A stretch of 64,000 nt of DNA from Thermophagus xiamenensis. GTDB lineage: Bacteria; Bacteroidota; Bacteroidia; Bacteroidales; Marinilabiliaceae. Position 1 is the stretch's first letter, and every line of letters begins with the position of its first letter. Shown one piece after another: positions 45,887-56,137 of this stretch. The notes beneath the pieces are model-generated. The model saw nothing but the letters and a program-made list of their open reading frames with translations. It ran no database searches and was not told where the DNA came from. Where the stretch lies: positions 1-64,000 of the forward strand of contig NZ_FONA01000019.1 of assembly GCF_900112795.1 (NCBI RefSeq), given 5' to 3'. A program made the position numbers and the translations under genes.

Positions 45887-47162
45887 CGGCCAGCCGACCG
45901 ATAGCCTTAAGCCATGCCGATTTCAACACCTGATAATTGGATTTGGCTTCAACCAGCGAGGCTTCGGCTCTTTGTCGGGCAGCCTGAGCATTTAACAAAT
46001 CGGTTATGGTATTTAACCCGGCATTATAACTAATTTCAACTTCAGAGAGTGATTCGACGGCTTCATCAACGTTTTTTTGCGCCAGTCGGATTTTTTCAAC
46101 ACCTTCCTGCAATTTAAGCCAGGCTTGTTGGATTTCCAAGTTGATTAATTCCCGATTATTTTCCAGCTCTAAAATAGCCAATTGTTCGCTAATTTTGGCC
46201 TTGTCCATTTTATGTTTCTTCTCACGCCAATGAATAATAGGGATTGATAATTGAGCTCCGGCATTTAATTGCCACGTCCCCGAAACAATATCAGGGACAT
46301 TCAAATAACCGTAACTAACTTGTGCCCCCAATTGTGGAAGATAATCGGCGCGGGTCATCTTCTTCTGAAGCTCACTTAAAAACACCTTATCTTCCAATAT
46401 TTTAATTTCAGGCCGCTCAGAAGCATCACTCAAAGCATTGCCAGGGGCCATGGTATCAATCTGAAAAATAAAATCAGAATCGACCACAGCCTTAATTGGT
46501 TCATTCAATGGCCGCCCGATAATTTGAGCCAGATTCATCTGAAGAAGTCGCACTGCATTATCTACTTCAACAGCTGTAACTTCTGTTTCGTTCTTTTGAA
46601 CCCTTACCTTCAACAGTTCACTTTTGGGAACCAAGCCAAGTTCATAGCTCAGCGCCAACTGTTGCTCCAGCGAGTCGAGGGCTTGCTTGTAACGCATCAA
46701 AACTTTTTGCTGTTCTTGCATGGCAACAAGCGACCAGAAGGCCTCATCAGTCTGAAGAATAATCTCTGCCGTTTTCATCTCCCGGGCATTTTGGGCCATA
46801 GAAACACTTGTTTTGGCCATTTTATTGGCCAACCGTATTTTCCCACCTACATAAACAGGCTGTTGAGCTGTAAACTGCGCTTGATATAATTCCAAATCAT
46901 CTCTGGAGATACCAAACATTCGAAGCTCTTCCAAATCGGGGATATATAAAGCCGATGCACTTCCATCAATGGCAGGTAAATAGGCCGTTCGGGCTTCTTT
47001 AACTCCAGCTTCAGCTTTAAGCACATCAAGTATGGACGAACGAATGGTTTTATTGTTTTCCAGTGCTTCCCGACGACTCTCTTCCAGCGTCAATGTTGTT
47101 TGAGAAAAACCTGTTATGGGAAGAATAATCATCAAGACTAAATATATTTTGTATTTGCTCAT
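45873..47162 (-). CDS. TolC-family outer-membrane efflux protein
   Basis: A 429-residue outer-membrane channel for tripartite efflux. A signal peptide (about 1-20) is followed by two outer-membrane-factor repeats with long helices: TLEESRREALENNKTIRSS, then a second half with YNAGLNTITDLLNAQAARQ near the C-terminus. It should pair with the RND pump and membrane fusion protein upstream. A 247-base gap containing repeat tracts separates it from the RND gene. Confidence 0.9.
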   Translation of the reverse strand: MSKYKIYLVLMIILPITGFSQTTLTLEESRREALENNKTIRSSILDVLKAEAGVKEARTAYLPAIDGSASALYIPDLEELRMFGISRDDLELYQAQFTAQQPVYVGGKIRLANKMAKTSVSMAQNAREMKTAEIILQTDEAFWSLVAMQEQQKVLMRYKQALDSLEQQLALSYELGLVPKSELLKVRVQKNETEVTAVEVDNAVRLLQMNLAQIIGRPLNEPIKAVVDSDFIFQIDTMAPGNALSDASERPEIKILEDKVFLSELQKKMTRADYLPQLGAQVSYGYLNVPDIVSGTWQLNAGAQLSIPIIHWREKKHKMDKAKISEQLAILELENNRELINLEIQQAWLKLQEGVEKIRLAQKNVDEAVESLSEVEISYNAGLNTITDLLNAQAARQRAEASLVEAKSNYQVLKSAWLKAIGRLADVSQ

Positions 47163-47224
47163 AATTGATATTGTATTATCCTTCGTATAAAATTTACTTA
47201 TCTCTCTGAACTATTGGTTCTTAA

Positions 47225-47335
47225 AATTAGTCATTAGTGGGTTAGTCATTAGTCGCTAGTGATTAGTCACTAATTCATTAACACTAATGACTAAAAACTG
47301 ACCACTAATGACTGCTGACTAATGACAAATCACTC
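47225..47335. repeat. TTAGT/ACTAA low-complexity tract within the efflux operon
   Basis: TTAGTCATTAGTGG words run for about 45 bases, then switch to the inverse ACTAATGAC words for about 60 bases. The whole tract is roughly a large imperfect palindrome. It lies between the RND and TolC genes. Confidence 0.55.
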
Positions 47336-47345
47336 CTTCTGCCTG

Positions 47346-47412
47346 TGCACTTCTGCCTTGGGCTTTTTATACATGTTCTTTTGTGGCAAAAGTAGCCATG
47401 CCCGTTTCATTA
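47346..47412 (-). repeat. Dispersed intergenic element, short form (copy D)
   Basis: On the minus strand it reads AATGAAACGGGCATGGC, then CTTTTGCCACAAAAGAACAT, GTATAAAAAG and GGCAGAAG. It shares the short-form tail with copy A. Its left end overlaps the 3' end of the RND gene, so the last codons of the pump may derive from it. Confidence 0.65.
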
Positions 47413-50400
47413 AACATCTTCCTCGTGAACCAGTACTTTTGTATTTACCTTATAAAAAACAGCGTAAAGAACCGGCATGACAATAAGCGTTATAATTGTA
47501 CCAAACATTAACCCGAACATAATGGCAACAGCCATTCCCTGAAACAATTCATCAAATAATAAAGGGAACATTCCAAAAATGGTAGTAAAAGAGGCCATAG
47601 TTACCGGCCTAACTCTTGAAACAGTAGCATCGATAATGGCCTTGAGCTTATCTTTTCCATTTTGCACTTCGATATTAACTTGGTCGAGCAATACCACTGC
47701 ATTTTTTATCATCATACCTATCAACCCCAGACCACCAACGATGGCTACATAACCAAAATTCATGCGGGTCACCAAAAAGCCGAAAATAATCCCAATAAAA
47801 GCCAAAGGAACAATCATGAATATGAGAACGGGTTGCCGGAAATTATTGAACAGACCAATGGTGATTAATACCATTAACAATAAAGCCAGTGGCAGATTCT
47901 CCATAAGTGCTTTATTGGCTTTTTGACTATCTTTCAGTTCTCCCAGCCATTCCAACGTATATCCTTCCGGAAGGGGTATGGCTTCAATTTTTGGTCTTAT
48001 TTTTTCCAGAACCTGAGGTGCCGTTGCTCCCCGAGCCGGGTCACATTGGGCCTTAACAGACCGTATACCATCGTACCGGTAGATGAGATAATTTTGTCCT
48101 TCCAAAGCGAGAGAGTCAATTACCTGTCCCATCGGGACACTATTTTGTGAATAAGGGCCCCATACCGGGACAGATTCAATTGCCGACGGGTCTTCTGCCA
48201 GCGAAGGTTCCAACTTTAGAAGTATTGGCAGGCGGGTATCATCTTCATAATAAGCACCCACCGGCATTCCTTCGGAAGCAATTGACAGTGCCGAGGCCAG
48301 AGAACTTCTGCTAATATTTAAAGGTCGAGCCTTCCTGGGCGAATAAACAGGCACCAGATTCTTCACCTTATTTCCCCAATTGTCGTTCACATATACCGCT
48401 GATGGTTCTTCCCGCATAATCGATTTGGCCTGTTCAGCCAAATTTCTTAATACATCGGGGTCCGGTCCTGAAAACATGGCCTGCACCTTATAGTCACCCC
48501 CAATAGCTGAATATTGCCTGCATCGGATTGTGGCATTGGGAAATTTATCCTTAAACACCTTTTCTATTTTGGGCAACACTTCCATGGCCTCTTCATAGGT
48601 GGAAGTTTCCACGATTAACTCACCATACGATGGGTTATAATTATTCATTGGTCGCAACAGCGTGTAACGCACAGGTGAACTGGCCAATGCCGAAGTCACT
48701 TTTTTTATTTCCTTCCATGACCGCAGGGAATCCTGTATGGCAGCCAGGTCTTTTTCAACCTGATAGATATCACTTCCGTTAGGCAAACTATATTCCACCA
48801 TAAACTGATTGTACCTGGCCACCGGGAAGAAATCTTTGTTTATCCAATTAAAAGCCATAAAGGACAGAAACAGTATGATACCGGTTAAAATCGAAACAAG
48901 CGACTTATGCCACAAAGCATATCTGATAATTTTTCGGAAAATGTCATATATTTTCCCGGAATAGATCTCTTCACCTTGTGGCTTATTTTTCTTTATACCA
49001 TTCCGGTAGAACAAAGATGCCATAAAGGGCGCCTGAATCAATGCCAGAATCCAACTCAACAATAGAGATACGGCCAACACATAAAACAGCGGTTTTAAAA
49101 ACTCTCCGGCCTCAGTGGTATTGAATGCCATAGGCATAAAGGCCAAAATAGCAATGAGGGTGGCCCCCAACAACGGCATGGCGTTTTGCCTGGCAGCCAA
49201 GACAAAGGCTTTATGGCGTTCTATCCCTTTCTGGATATCAGCAAGGATGCCATCCACCACCACAATGGCATTATCAACCAACATCCCCATTGCAATGATA
49301 AAAGCAGCCAGGGATACTCTATCGAGCGTCATATCCATGAATCCCATGACAATGAAGGTACCAAGGATGGTGAACACCAGACTGCTGGCTATCAGCAATC
49401 CGGCTCTAAATCCCATGGCCAGCAACAACACTACAATAACAATCAACACCGACTCTATCAGATTGATGGTAAAGTCATTGATAGCTTCCTTCACCCTAGA
49501 TGGCTGGTCATAAACTTTATGCACTTCTATCCCCACCGGAATATCACCCATCAATTCCATCAACCGGGCATCAATACGCTCGCCAAGTTTTATAATGTTT
49601 CCTCCCGATTCCATAGAAATGGCAAGCCCCAAGGCCGGATTAGAATTAAAGGTCAATCCGGTTTGTTTGGGGCGATAAAACCCCTTTGATATTTTAGCAA
49701 TATCACCTAAACGAAAACTTCTGCCATCAGGGGTGAAAACATTCAATTCCTCAATCTCTTCCAATGAGCGCAGTTTAGTACCAACGTTCAGGCGTATGCG
49801 TTCGCTCCCTGCCACAACACTACCGGCATCTACCACTTCACCCTCATCATTAAGGGTTTGAACTATCGCCATGGGATTAATACCTAAATGAGCAAATTCT
49901 TCGGCAGAAAAGGTAATGTTTAGTACTTCCGTTTGTTTTCCTACAACTTCTATACGTTTAACCCCCTCTACTTTCAACAGTTCCCGGCGCAGAAAATCGA
50001 CATAATCGTCCAGTTCCTCATAGGAATATCCGTCACTGCTGACGGCCAGGAAAATTCCATATACGTCACCAAAATCATCATTTACAATAGGTTCACCTGC
50101 GCCCCCTGGCAGTTCGGAACGAACGTCATTCACTTTGCGGCGCAGATGGTCCCAAAGCTGTGGTAGTTCTGCAGTCGTCACATATCCCTCCACAAAAACC
50201 GTAACCTGCGACATGCCGGGCAACGAACGCGATTCTATATAATCAATATGTTCCAGTTTCTGAATAGCCTTTTCCATGGGTTCGGTCACCTCCTTATCCA
50301 CCTCTTCGGCCGAAGCGCCCGGATAAGGGGTTATCACTACAGCCGCTTTCACCGGAATCTCAGGGTCCTCTAATTTGCTTAGTCCGGAATATGACCCCAA

Positions 50401-50469
50401 CCCTCCTATTACCAGAATTATCAATAAAGTAATAAGCAACGATTTCTTATGTAGTATCCTATCTAACAT
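47410..50469 (-). CDS. RND-family efflux pump (AcrB/MexB-like fold)
   Basis: A 1019-residue inner-membrane proton-driven pump. It has 12 membrane helices in two groups and two large periplasmic loops. Marks include GLSKLEDPEIPVKAAVV after helix 1, a helix-4 segment RVSLAAFIIAMGMLVDNAIVV with the proton-relay Asp, and a helix-10 GGLGLIGMMIKNAVVLLDQV. The lack of metal-type signatures and the short length suggest a hydrophobic-compound exporter, but the substrate is unknown. The fusion protein lies 109 bases upstream. Confidence 0.93.
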   Translation of the reverse strand: MLDRILHKKSLLITLLIILVIGGLGSYSGLSKLEDPEIPVKAAVVITPYPGASAEEVDKEVTEPMEKAIQKLEHIDYIESRSLPGMSQVTVFVEGYVTTAELPQLWDHLRRKVNDVRSELPGGAGEPIVNDDFGDVYGIFLAVSSDGYSYEELDDYVDFLRRELLKVEGVKRIEVVGKQTEVLNITFSAEEFAHLGINPMAIVQTLNDEGEVVDAGSVVAGSERIRLNVGTKLRSLEEIEELNVFTPDGRSFRLGDIAKISKGFYRPKQTGLTFNSNPALGLAISMESGGNIIKLGERIDARLMELMGDIPVGIEVHKVYDQPSRVKEAINDFTINLIESVLIVIVVLLLAMGFRAGLLIASSLVFTILGTFIVMGFMDMTLDRVSLAAFIIAMGMLVDNAIVVVDGILADIQKGIERHKAFVLAARQNAMPLLGATLIAILAFMPMAFNTTEAGEFLKPLFYVLAVSLLLSWILALIQAPFMASLFYRNGIKKNKPQGEEIYSGKIYDIFRKIIRYALWHKSLVSILTGIILFLSFMAFNWINKDFFPVARYNQFMVEYSLPNGSDIYQVEKDLAAIQDSLRSWKEIKKVTSALASSPVRYTLLRPMNNYNPSYGELIVETSTYEEAMEVLPKIEKVFKDKFPNATIRCRQYSAIGGDYKVQAMFSGPDPDVLRNLAEQAKSIMREEPSAVYVNDNWGNKVKNLVPVYSPRKARPLNISRSSLASALSIASEGMPVGAYYEDDTRLPILLKLEPSLAEDPSAIESVPVWGPYSQNSVPMGQVIDSLALEGQNYLIYRYDGIRSVKAQCDPARGATAPQVLEKIRPKIEAIPLPEGYTLEWLGELKDSQKANKALMENLPLALLLMVLITIGLFNNFRQPVLIFMIVPLAFIGIIFGFLVTRMNFGYVAIVGGLGLIGMMIKNAVVLLDQVNIEVQNGKDKLKAIIDATVSRVRPVTMASFTTIFGMFPLLFDELFQGMAVAIMFGLMFGTIITLIVMPVLYAVFYKVNTKVLVHEEDV

Positions 50470-50578
50470 CTTTATTTATTATTTATCATCCGATAAAATT
50501 CACTTAAATCACTGTGCAAATTTTATGTTAGCACGTTTTCACGTTAACATATTCATCCACTCCAAACAACCGTTTAAA

Positions 50579-51616
50579 TCACAACGGTTTCACTTTTTGT
50601 CCTTCTTCCAATGAATGAACACCTGCTACAACAATCTTTTCTCCGACATTCAGCCCATTAAGGATTTCAATTCGGCCACTGACGGCAATTTTACCTGCTA
50701 TAACTTTACGACGGACAACACTTTGGGTATTCGAATCATAAACCCATACATATGTTTGGTCACCCAAATAGAAGATAGCTTCAGCCGGCACCAACACTAT
50801 ATCTTTATGCCCGGTTTCATTAATGCGAGGAATAAATACTTTGGCAGTCATCCCCGGTTTTATTTTCGTTACATCCGGATTTTCCATGTCTAAACGCACA
50901 GTAAACAAACGGTCGCCACCGGCTTTATGACTAACAGATTTTATGGTAGCAGGGTAACGCTCTTCCGAAGCATTAACGGTCACTTCTACTTCCTGCCCAA
51001 CCGATAATTCATTTACAATGCTTTCGGGGACACCAAAGCTCACCTCCAGTGTATTGGTATCGATAAGAATAAAAGCGGGTTGACCGGGACCTACCACTTC
51101 ATGATTATTGATAAGTTTATCGAAGACAAAGCCCGAGAAAGGGGCCGTCAAACGGGTATCAGCCAAAGCATTACGTGCTTTCTCCCAGTTACTTTTGGCA
51201 GCCATAAAAGCTGTTTCAATTTTCTCATAAGTATTGGCAGGCAATTTATTTTGTTTGTAAAGTTGAGTGTACCGTTCCAATTCACCTTTAGCCTGACGGT
51301 ATTGTGCTTCGGCAGCCGTCAGCATAGTTTTATAATCACGCTGGTCCAGGCGTGCCAATAGTGTTCCTGCCTTCACATAATCTCCCTCATCAAAAAAGAT
51401 TTCTTCTACAGTTCCACCTACACGGAAAGAGACCGACGACTCTCGTTTTTCTTTAATAACAGCATTAAAGGACCGTTCTCCAACATCTGAGACACTCTCT
51501 ACTTCGGTAACTTTCACATATCTAATTACCTTATTTTCTTCCGGCTTGTGATTAGCACATCCCGAATTAAAAAGCAACAATGTTGTCAAACTCACTAAGC
51601 AAACTAAAACTCTCAT
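50579..51616 (-). CDS. RND membrane fusion lipoprotein
   Basis: A 345-residue periplasmic adaptor. The lipobox FNSGC places the lipidated Cys at residue 20. The lipoyl-like half-motifs flank a helical hairpin (AAEAQYRQAKGELERYTQLYKQN), followed by the beta-barrel and membrane-proximal domains (VGQEVEVTVNA, LNGLNVGEKIVVAGV). It is the first gene of the efflux operon, with a TATTTTTG box about 50 bases upstream. Confidence 0.92.
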   Translation of the reverse strand: MRVLVCLVSLTTLLLFNSGCANHKPEENKVIRYVKVTEVESVSDVGERSFNAVIKEKRESSVSFRVGGTVEEIFFDEGDYVKAGTLLARLDQRDYKTMLTAAEAQYRQAKGELERYTQLYKQNKLPANTYEKIETAFMAAKSNWEKARNALADTRLTAPFSGFVFDKLINNHEVVGPGQPAFILIDTNTLEVSFGVPESIVNELSVGQEVEVTVNASEERYPATIKSVSHKAGGDRLFTVRLDMENPDVTKIKPGMTAKVFIPRINETGHKDIVLVPAEAIFYLGDQTYVWVYDSNTQSVVRRKVIAGKIAVSGRIEILNGLNVGEKIVVAGVHSLEEGQKVKPL

Positions 51617-51666
51617 TTTCTACTTTTTTATAGAATTTGATTTTACAGAACTCTTTTTTCCCGCAG

Positions 51667-51674
51667 CAAAAATA
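51667..51674 (-). promoter_or_regulatory. Promoter -7 element for the efflux operon
   Basis: TATTTTTG on the minus strand, about 50 bases before the fusion-protein ATG. No clear -33 partner. The LytTR regulator encoded at the operon's end may act here, though no binding repeats were identified. Confidence 0.4.
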
Positions 51675-51820
51675 AAGTTACCCTTTTCGTGAGGCGGAAT
51701 TGTTATGGGCAATTGGTTAATATTGAACATGAAAATACATTTTACCCATCTGAATTGTTTGTTCCGGGGTCCAACAATATTTAATTTTAGACATGAATAA
51801 AGACCTAAACATGGATACCA

Positions 51821-52480
51821 TTAATGAAGATAAACCGTCACTCCCACGCTAACAGCCCAAATCTCATCAAACTGAACAAATTCACTTTCAACTGCCTCTT
51901 TAATAGCCGAATCGACCGTAGACACCTCCACAAACAAACTACTTTTTCGGCGTTGCCGGTTAAAATACCACTCCCCGCTGATAAAAGGCATTGAATAAAT
52001 ACGCTCTTGAAAATAAAACATGGCCCGATGGTAAAATGTAATTTTTCCCGGAATCGCATCCTCTAATAAGAAATTTACCGACACCCCGCTTTTAATTGCC
52101 ATTCGCTCCATTATCCGTGGTCCTAAAAGGATGAAGCTATTTTTTAAAGTTATTACTGACGCTCTTCCATTTTTTAGCTTCATGGGTTTATACATATAAC
52201 CAATCAAAAGAGAAGGTTCATAAATATTATGTATTCGGTATCCGGCACCTGCCGATAACTGTCCTGCCTTTTTGAGGTATTGGAAATGAACATAATCGGG
52301 TGCTAATGATGAATGTGATTTCAATTTTTTCTCATCTTCAAAGTGAGTCAAGTGCCGGGCCCATACATCAAAGCTGTCATTACCGTAAACGGCACATTGC
52401 GGTGCTTCCACCCCGCCAAAAGCATAAAGACATTGAACCATAAAAAAGAAAACAATCAATATCGTGCAAGTCCGGGTCAT
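51821..52480 (-). CDS. Uncharacterised secreted or outer-membrane protein
   Basis: A 219-residue protein with a signal peptide (FFMVQCLYAFG). Alternating hydrophobic strands and the final VGVTVYLH suggest a small beta-barrel. I do not recognise the family. It begins 15 bases after the DUF5686 gene and probably belongs to the same transcript. Confidence 0.6.
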   Translation of the reverse strand: MTRTCTILIVFFFMVQCLYAFGGVEAPQCAVYGNDSFDVWARHLTHFEDEKKLKSHSSLAPDYVHFQYLKKAGQLSAGAGYRIHNIYEPSLLIGYMYKPMKLKNGRASVITLKNSFILLGPRIMERMAIKSGVSVNFLLEDAIPGKITFYHRAMFYFQERIYSMPFISGEWYFNRQRRKSSLFVEVSTVDSAIKEAVESEFVQFDEIWAVSVGVTVYLH

Positions 52481-52495
52481 CGGTTCCCCTCTTTA

Positions 52496-55048
52496 TTAAA
52501 TTTTTATTTCAAAGGATGCCCGTATACCAAACCGGGGTGCTTTGTCACTCTCGGTTAGTCGCCAGATGGCATCAAATCTAAAAAACCTCAATACATTTTC
52601 TACTCCGGCACCTATTTCCAAATAGGGTTTATTGTTATAATCGGAATAAGTCAAAGGAAAAGATAGTAATTGACTATGCCTGTTGTCTACACTTCCTATC
52701 ATGGCTTTGGCACTAATCACTTCACGCAGGCCTAAACGATATAACCCGGGTATCCGCTTAAACCAAAAACCATTCAGATTGCACTCGGTAAAAACATGTA
52801 AATAGCGGTCATGAAAAAATTCTATGTTATCCATAAGGTTGAATCGATACCTACTTATACCATAAGTCTCATTACCACGAGGGATATCGAGCAGTGGATA
52901 AGGTACGCGTCCCAGTATCCATCCCCCTTCCACGGCATAATTGATACGTGCCTGCCCCAGGTAAAAGTGATGTTTATAGGTGGAATGTATCTTGCCGTAG
53001 TATTCGCGCTCATCGCCTGCCTCCGTTACTCCGCCTGAAAAAACCAGGTTTACGACAGGTTTTGGTGAAGAAAGATAAATCCTTCGATATCCATAATCGA
53101 GATACTTTTCCAGCCACGACCATCTCAACCGGATTCTCACCTCGGATGCATCAAAATGGTCCAATAAATTACCATTGGAAAGAAATGGATAAAACTGAGG
53201 GGAATAAATTCTCGATGCCGTAGCGCTTGTCTTTAGGCTAAATCCTGTTCTTACCTCATGCTCGAAAGATGCAGTCAGTTTTTTCACCTGATACAATTCA
53301 TCCAGCTCATCTCTTAGAAATAGATAACTGATAAGATTGGAAGTAGAGGGACTCTGCTTGTTTTCGTACAGGTAGAGAATATTCTCGCTTTCCCCCATCA
53401 GAATCATGTCATTATTATACTCGGCACTTATTAAGTTTCGACGCGAAGCAGGCAATAAAAAACCGGCACCTACTCTCCCGAGCCACTGTTTATTACGCGT
53501 GCCATATCCAACGCCACCCCAAAGACTAAAATTTTCAGACACCTCCTCACTGGTACGGCCGCCAATAAAAAGATGAGTCCCTTCTACTTCATTAAATAAT
53601 ATAGTTTTATCGTATGGTCCCCATTCAAAATATCCCAAATCATAATATCCCGTCATAGCCATATCGGCAACATTATCAAGCAACTTTACCAAAGGCAAAC
53701 GGTTGACAGAATCTATTGCAGCTTTCATTTCCCAATCGTTGGCATCCAACGCAACGGGTCGTATCGACTGCCAATATGTTGAATCTTTCTTTTTATAATC
53801 CCGCGCTTTTACCGATTCATATGAAAGTTGTCGATGACTCAGTTCAACCTCCCGGTTTAAACCAATATTTGCATCCCGAAAATGCATGTAATTTATGGCC
53901 TTTAACTCTACCCTTTTTTGATTTTTTTTAAACTCTACAGGCAAATAATCGATGGAAAAGATAATTCTTGATTGGCCATAAAACGGGACAGAATCATTCA
54001 ACAAATGATAATCAGCCTGAATTTCCAAATCTTTTATGAAATTTAAATGCTCCGGATTGACAAGGGTAGCTTTTATTTGCGTAATGGCAAAACTACTGTC
54101 AACAACAGTCATTTCGCCTCTAAAAGTATTATCTCCTTTACGGCGGGGCGTGAAACGTATTTGGTAGGCCTTTCCGTACCTGGTCATCACCGAATCCAGC
54201 AAATAGTATTTATAATAAAACCACCCGTTACTATGAGCCGGACTAATAAATTGATGTCCTAAAAATGGAATGGTGTTATTATAAAAATTAATACCATCGT
54301 CGAGGCCCGAAGTAAACCCGGAAATTTCAGTCTCCTGCAACAGGCCCAAACCTTGTGTATGGTCGGCTTCTATGGTTGACTTACGTTTTAGTGGCTCTTT
54401 CTGATATTCATTGAATACCACTTGCTCCGAAAAATATACCGGCAAATATCGGGTTCCCTTATCATCATATTTAAAAATTCCACCGGCATGCCTGAAAATA
54501 TTCCATGCCGTCATTTTATCCGTGACATTATTAATTCGATAATCCCATTTGGTATAACGACGGTAAGAATAGCCCGGAAGTCTTGCCGGATTATTCTTTT
54601 CTCTGTTTGTCACCACCCCCGTCATTATCCGGCGTACAGGACCTTCATCGGGCTTCACTTTAATTTCGGCCAAACTTATTTGCGTAGGTTGTAACCATAC
54701 CTCTAATGATTGTTCTTTTCCTTTTTCTACCTTATGCTTTTGCATAACATAACCCAAGGAAGAAAAAACAATGGTATCGACAGGAATATTGGCACTTAAA
54801 GAAAAATAACCGGCAGTATCACTGGCGGTTCCTATGGTTGTCCCCTGAAAACTGATATTTACCAACGGTAAAGGGTCATGTGTTTCGCCATCATAAACCC
54901 TCCCTTCTACAACTGTGGTTTGACTTGTCCCATTGACTTCTGCAAGACAAATAACAAAACACAATATCAACAACTTGGGCAAAGGGTTAATCGCTACCTT
55001 TTCAAAAAATAAAACAGACTTGTTATTATTCAACTTCTGCATATTCAT
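52496..55048 (-). CDS. DUF5686 outer-membrane protein with carboxypeptidase-like domain (paralogue)
   Basis: An 850-residue paralogue of 37362-39815 with the same order. A membrane-targeting segment near residues 25-42 is followed by a carboxypeptidase-like beta-sandwich (VVEGRVYDGETHDPLPLVNI) and the DUF5686 barrel-like remainder ending in IRASFEIKI. I chose the ATG at 55048; the frame is open to a GTG at 55072, which overlaps a strong AAGGAGG. Function unknown. Confidence 0.82.
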   Translation of the reverse strand: MNMQKLNNNKSVLFFEKVAINPLPKLLILCFVICLAEVNGTSQTTVVEGRVYDGETHDPLPLVNISFQGTTIGTASDTAGYFSLSANIPVDTIVFSSLGYVMQKHKVEKGKEQSLEVWLQPTQISLAEIKVKPDEGPVRRIMTGVVTNREKNNPARLPGYSYRRYTKWDYRINNVTDKMTAWNIFRHAGGIFKYDDKGTRYLPVYFSEQVVFNEYQKEPLKRKSTIEADHTQGLGLLQETEISGFTSGLDDGINFYNNTIPFLGHQFISPAHSNGWFYYKYYLLDSVMTRYGKAYQIRFTPRRKGDNTFRGEMTVVDSSFAITQIKATLVNPEHLNFIKDLEIQADYHLLNDSVPFYGQSRIIFSIDYLPVEFKKNQKRVELKAINYMHFRDANIGLNREVELSHRQLSYESVKARDYKKKDSTYWQSIRPVALDANDWEMKAAIDSVNRLPLVKLLDNVADMAMTGYYDLGYFEWGPYDKTILFNEVEGTHLFIGGRTSEEVSENFSLWGGVGYGTRNKQWLGRVGAGFLLPASRRNLISAEYNNDMILMGESENILYLYENKQSPSTSNLISYLFLRDELDELYQVKKLTASFEHEVRTGFSLKTSATASRIYSPQFYPFLSNGNLLDHFDASEVRIRLRWSWLEKYLDYGYRRIYLSSPKPVVNLVFSGGVTEAGDEREYYGKIHSTYKHHFYLGQARINYAVEGGWILGRVPYPLLDIPRGNETYGISRYRFNLMDNIEFFHDRYLHVFTECNLNGFWFKRIPGLYRLGLREVISAKAMIGSVDNRHSQLLSFPLTYSDYNNKPYLEIGAGVENVLRFFRFDAIWRLTESDKAPRFGIRASFEIKI

Positions 55049-55323
55049 CAAACGGCTATGGCCTCCTTCCACATCAATTTAACAGAATTAATTTTAGAAG
55101 AAGGACCTTTTACAGCCGTCAAAACTACATTATTGATAGATTCACCTAATCTTATTTTCGTTAAACCACAAAAAAAAGATGACGGAAATGCATTTTATAA
55201 GCCTGAAATGTTTTATTCGCGGCAGAAAAAAGTGGTAAACATACGAGGCGATTAGTCGTTAGTTATTTAACACTAACCACCTGACCCATCCTGACACATA
55301 TGTCCTCTGCCCAAAATGCACGG

Positions 55324-56094
55324 TTAAAACTTCCACTGAAAAGAATTTTTAACCGTGTAGAACAGCTTATCTACATCAACTGCGGTATTGTCGTATTCCA
55401 GTTTGACGAATAAACCAAAATTAAAGTTTTTGGATATTTTAAGGGAGAGGTTGGATTCGCTCCATATCCGGTAGTCGGCCGGGTCGGAATAGTCGGGCTC
55501 GTAATAGGTGGTATGACTTAAGGAAGCCGAAGGACTGATGGTCCAGCTGAAGCTACCCATGGAACTAAATTTCACCAGACTTTTTTTGCGGTTGTAATCG
55601 GTGTATTCGTATAGCTCGTTGAGGTAGATGGTATAGCCCACCAGGAATAGCGAAAAATTATCATTGTCGGCAATGTTGAAGCGGGGTCCGCCACCAAGGA
55701 TATATCGATGTTTCAAACTTTTGACGCGGTTATACTGGTATTGAAAGAAACTTTCGGCAATAATGATTTTATCGGGGACCCAGTAGTTATATTTCAACAT
55801 AAGGCCACCGTTGTTAACGTTACGTTCGTTACCCACTTCGTTAAAGCTAAGGTCGGTAGAAAGCAGATAAGTGTTTAACTCATCATTGTATTGCAGTTTA
55901 AGCCTGGAACTAAGTTGTTTTTGGTCGGTAGAAGTATGAATCAAATTAAAACCCAGGTTAAACTCTCCCTGTAAACCTTTATTGGGGTCTTTTGTCCGGC
56001 GTTTATCGATACTTACAATTTGCGCATCCAATGAAAAAAAATTACCCGTTAAAAAAATAAAAATCAGGAAGAATACTAAGCGATGATTGCCCAT
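55324..56094 (-). CDS. DUF481-like outer-membrane protein
   Basis: A 256-residue protein with an N-terminal signal peptide (residues 1-24) and a barrel built of alternating strands, similar in pattern to the salt-induced YdiY/DUF481 family. QGEFNLGFNLIHTSTDQKQLSS begins the first strands and VKNSFQWKF ends the chain with a terminal Phe. Function is unknown. A tract of TTAGT words (about 55253-55280) lies after its 3' end. Confidence 0.65.
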   Translation of the reverse strand: MGNHRLVFFLIFIFLTGNFFSLDAQIVSIDKRRTKDPNKGLQGEFNLGFNLIHTSTDQKQLSSRLKLQYNDELNTYLLSTDLSFNEVGNERNVNNGGLMLKYNYWVPDKIIIAESFFQYQYNRVKSLKHRYILGGGPRFNIADNDNFSLFLVGYTIYLNELYEYTDYNRKKSLVKFSSMGSFSWTISPSASLSHTTYYEPDYSDPADYRIWSESNLSLKISKNFNFGLFVKLEYDNTAVDVDKLFYTVKNSFQWKF

Positions 56095-56137
56095 GATAAT
56101 TTTAATATGATTAGTTTTTAGTTCTTATTTCAAAGTT

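Noticed and set aside
55058-55255. 65-codon plus-strand ORF opposite the DUF5686 start
   Set aside because: Overlaps the start of the better supported minus-strand gene. No motifs.
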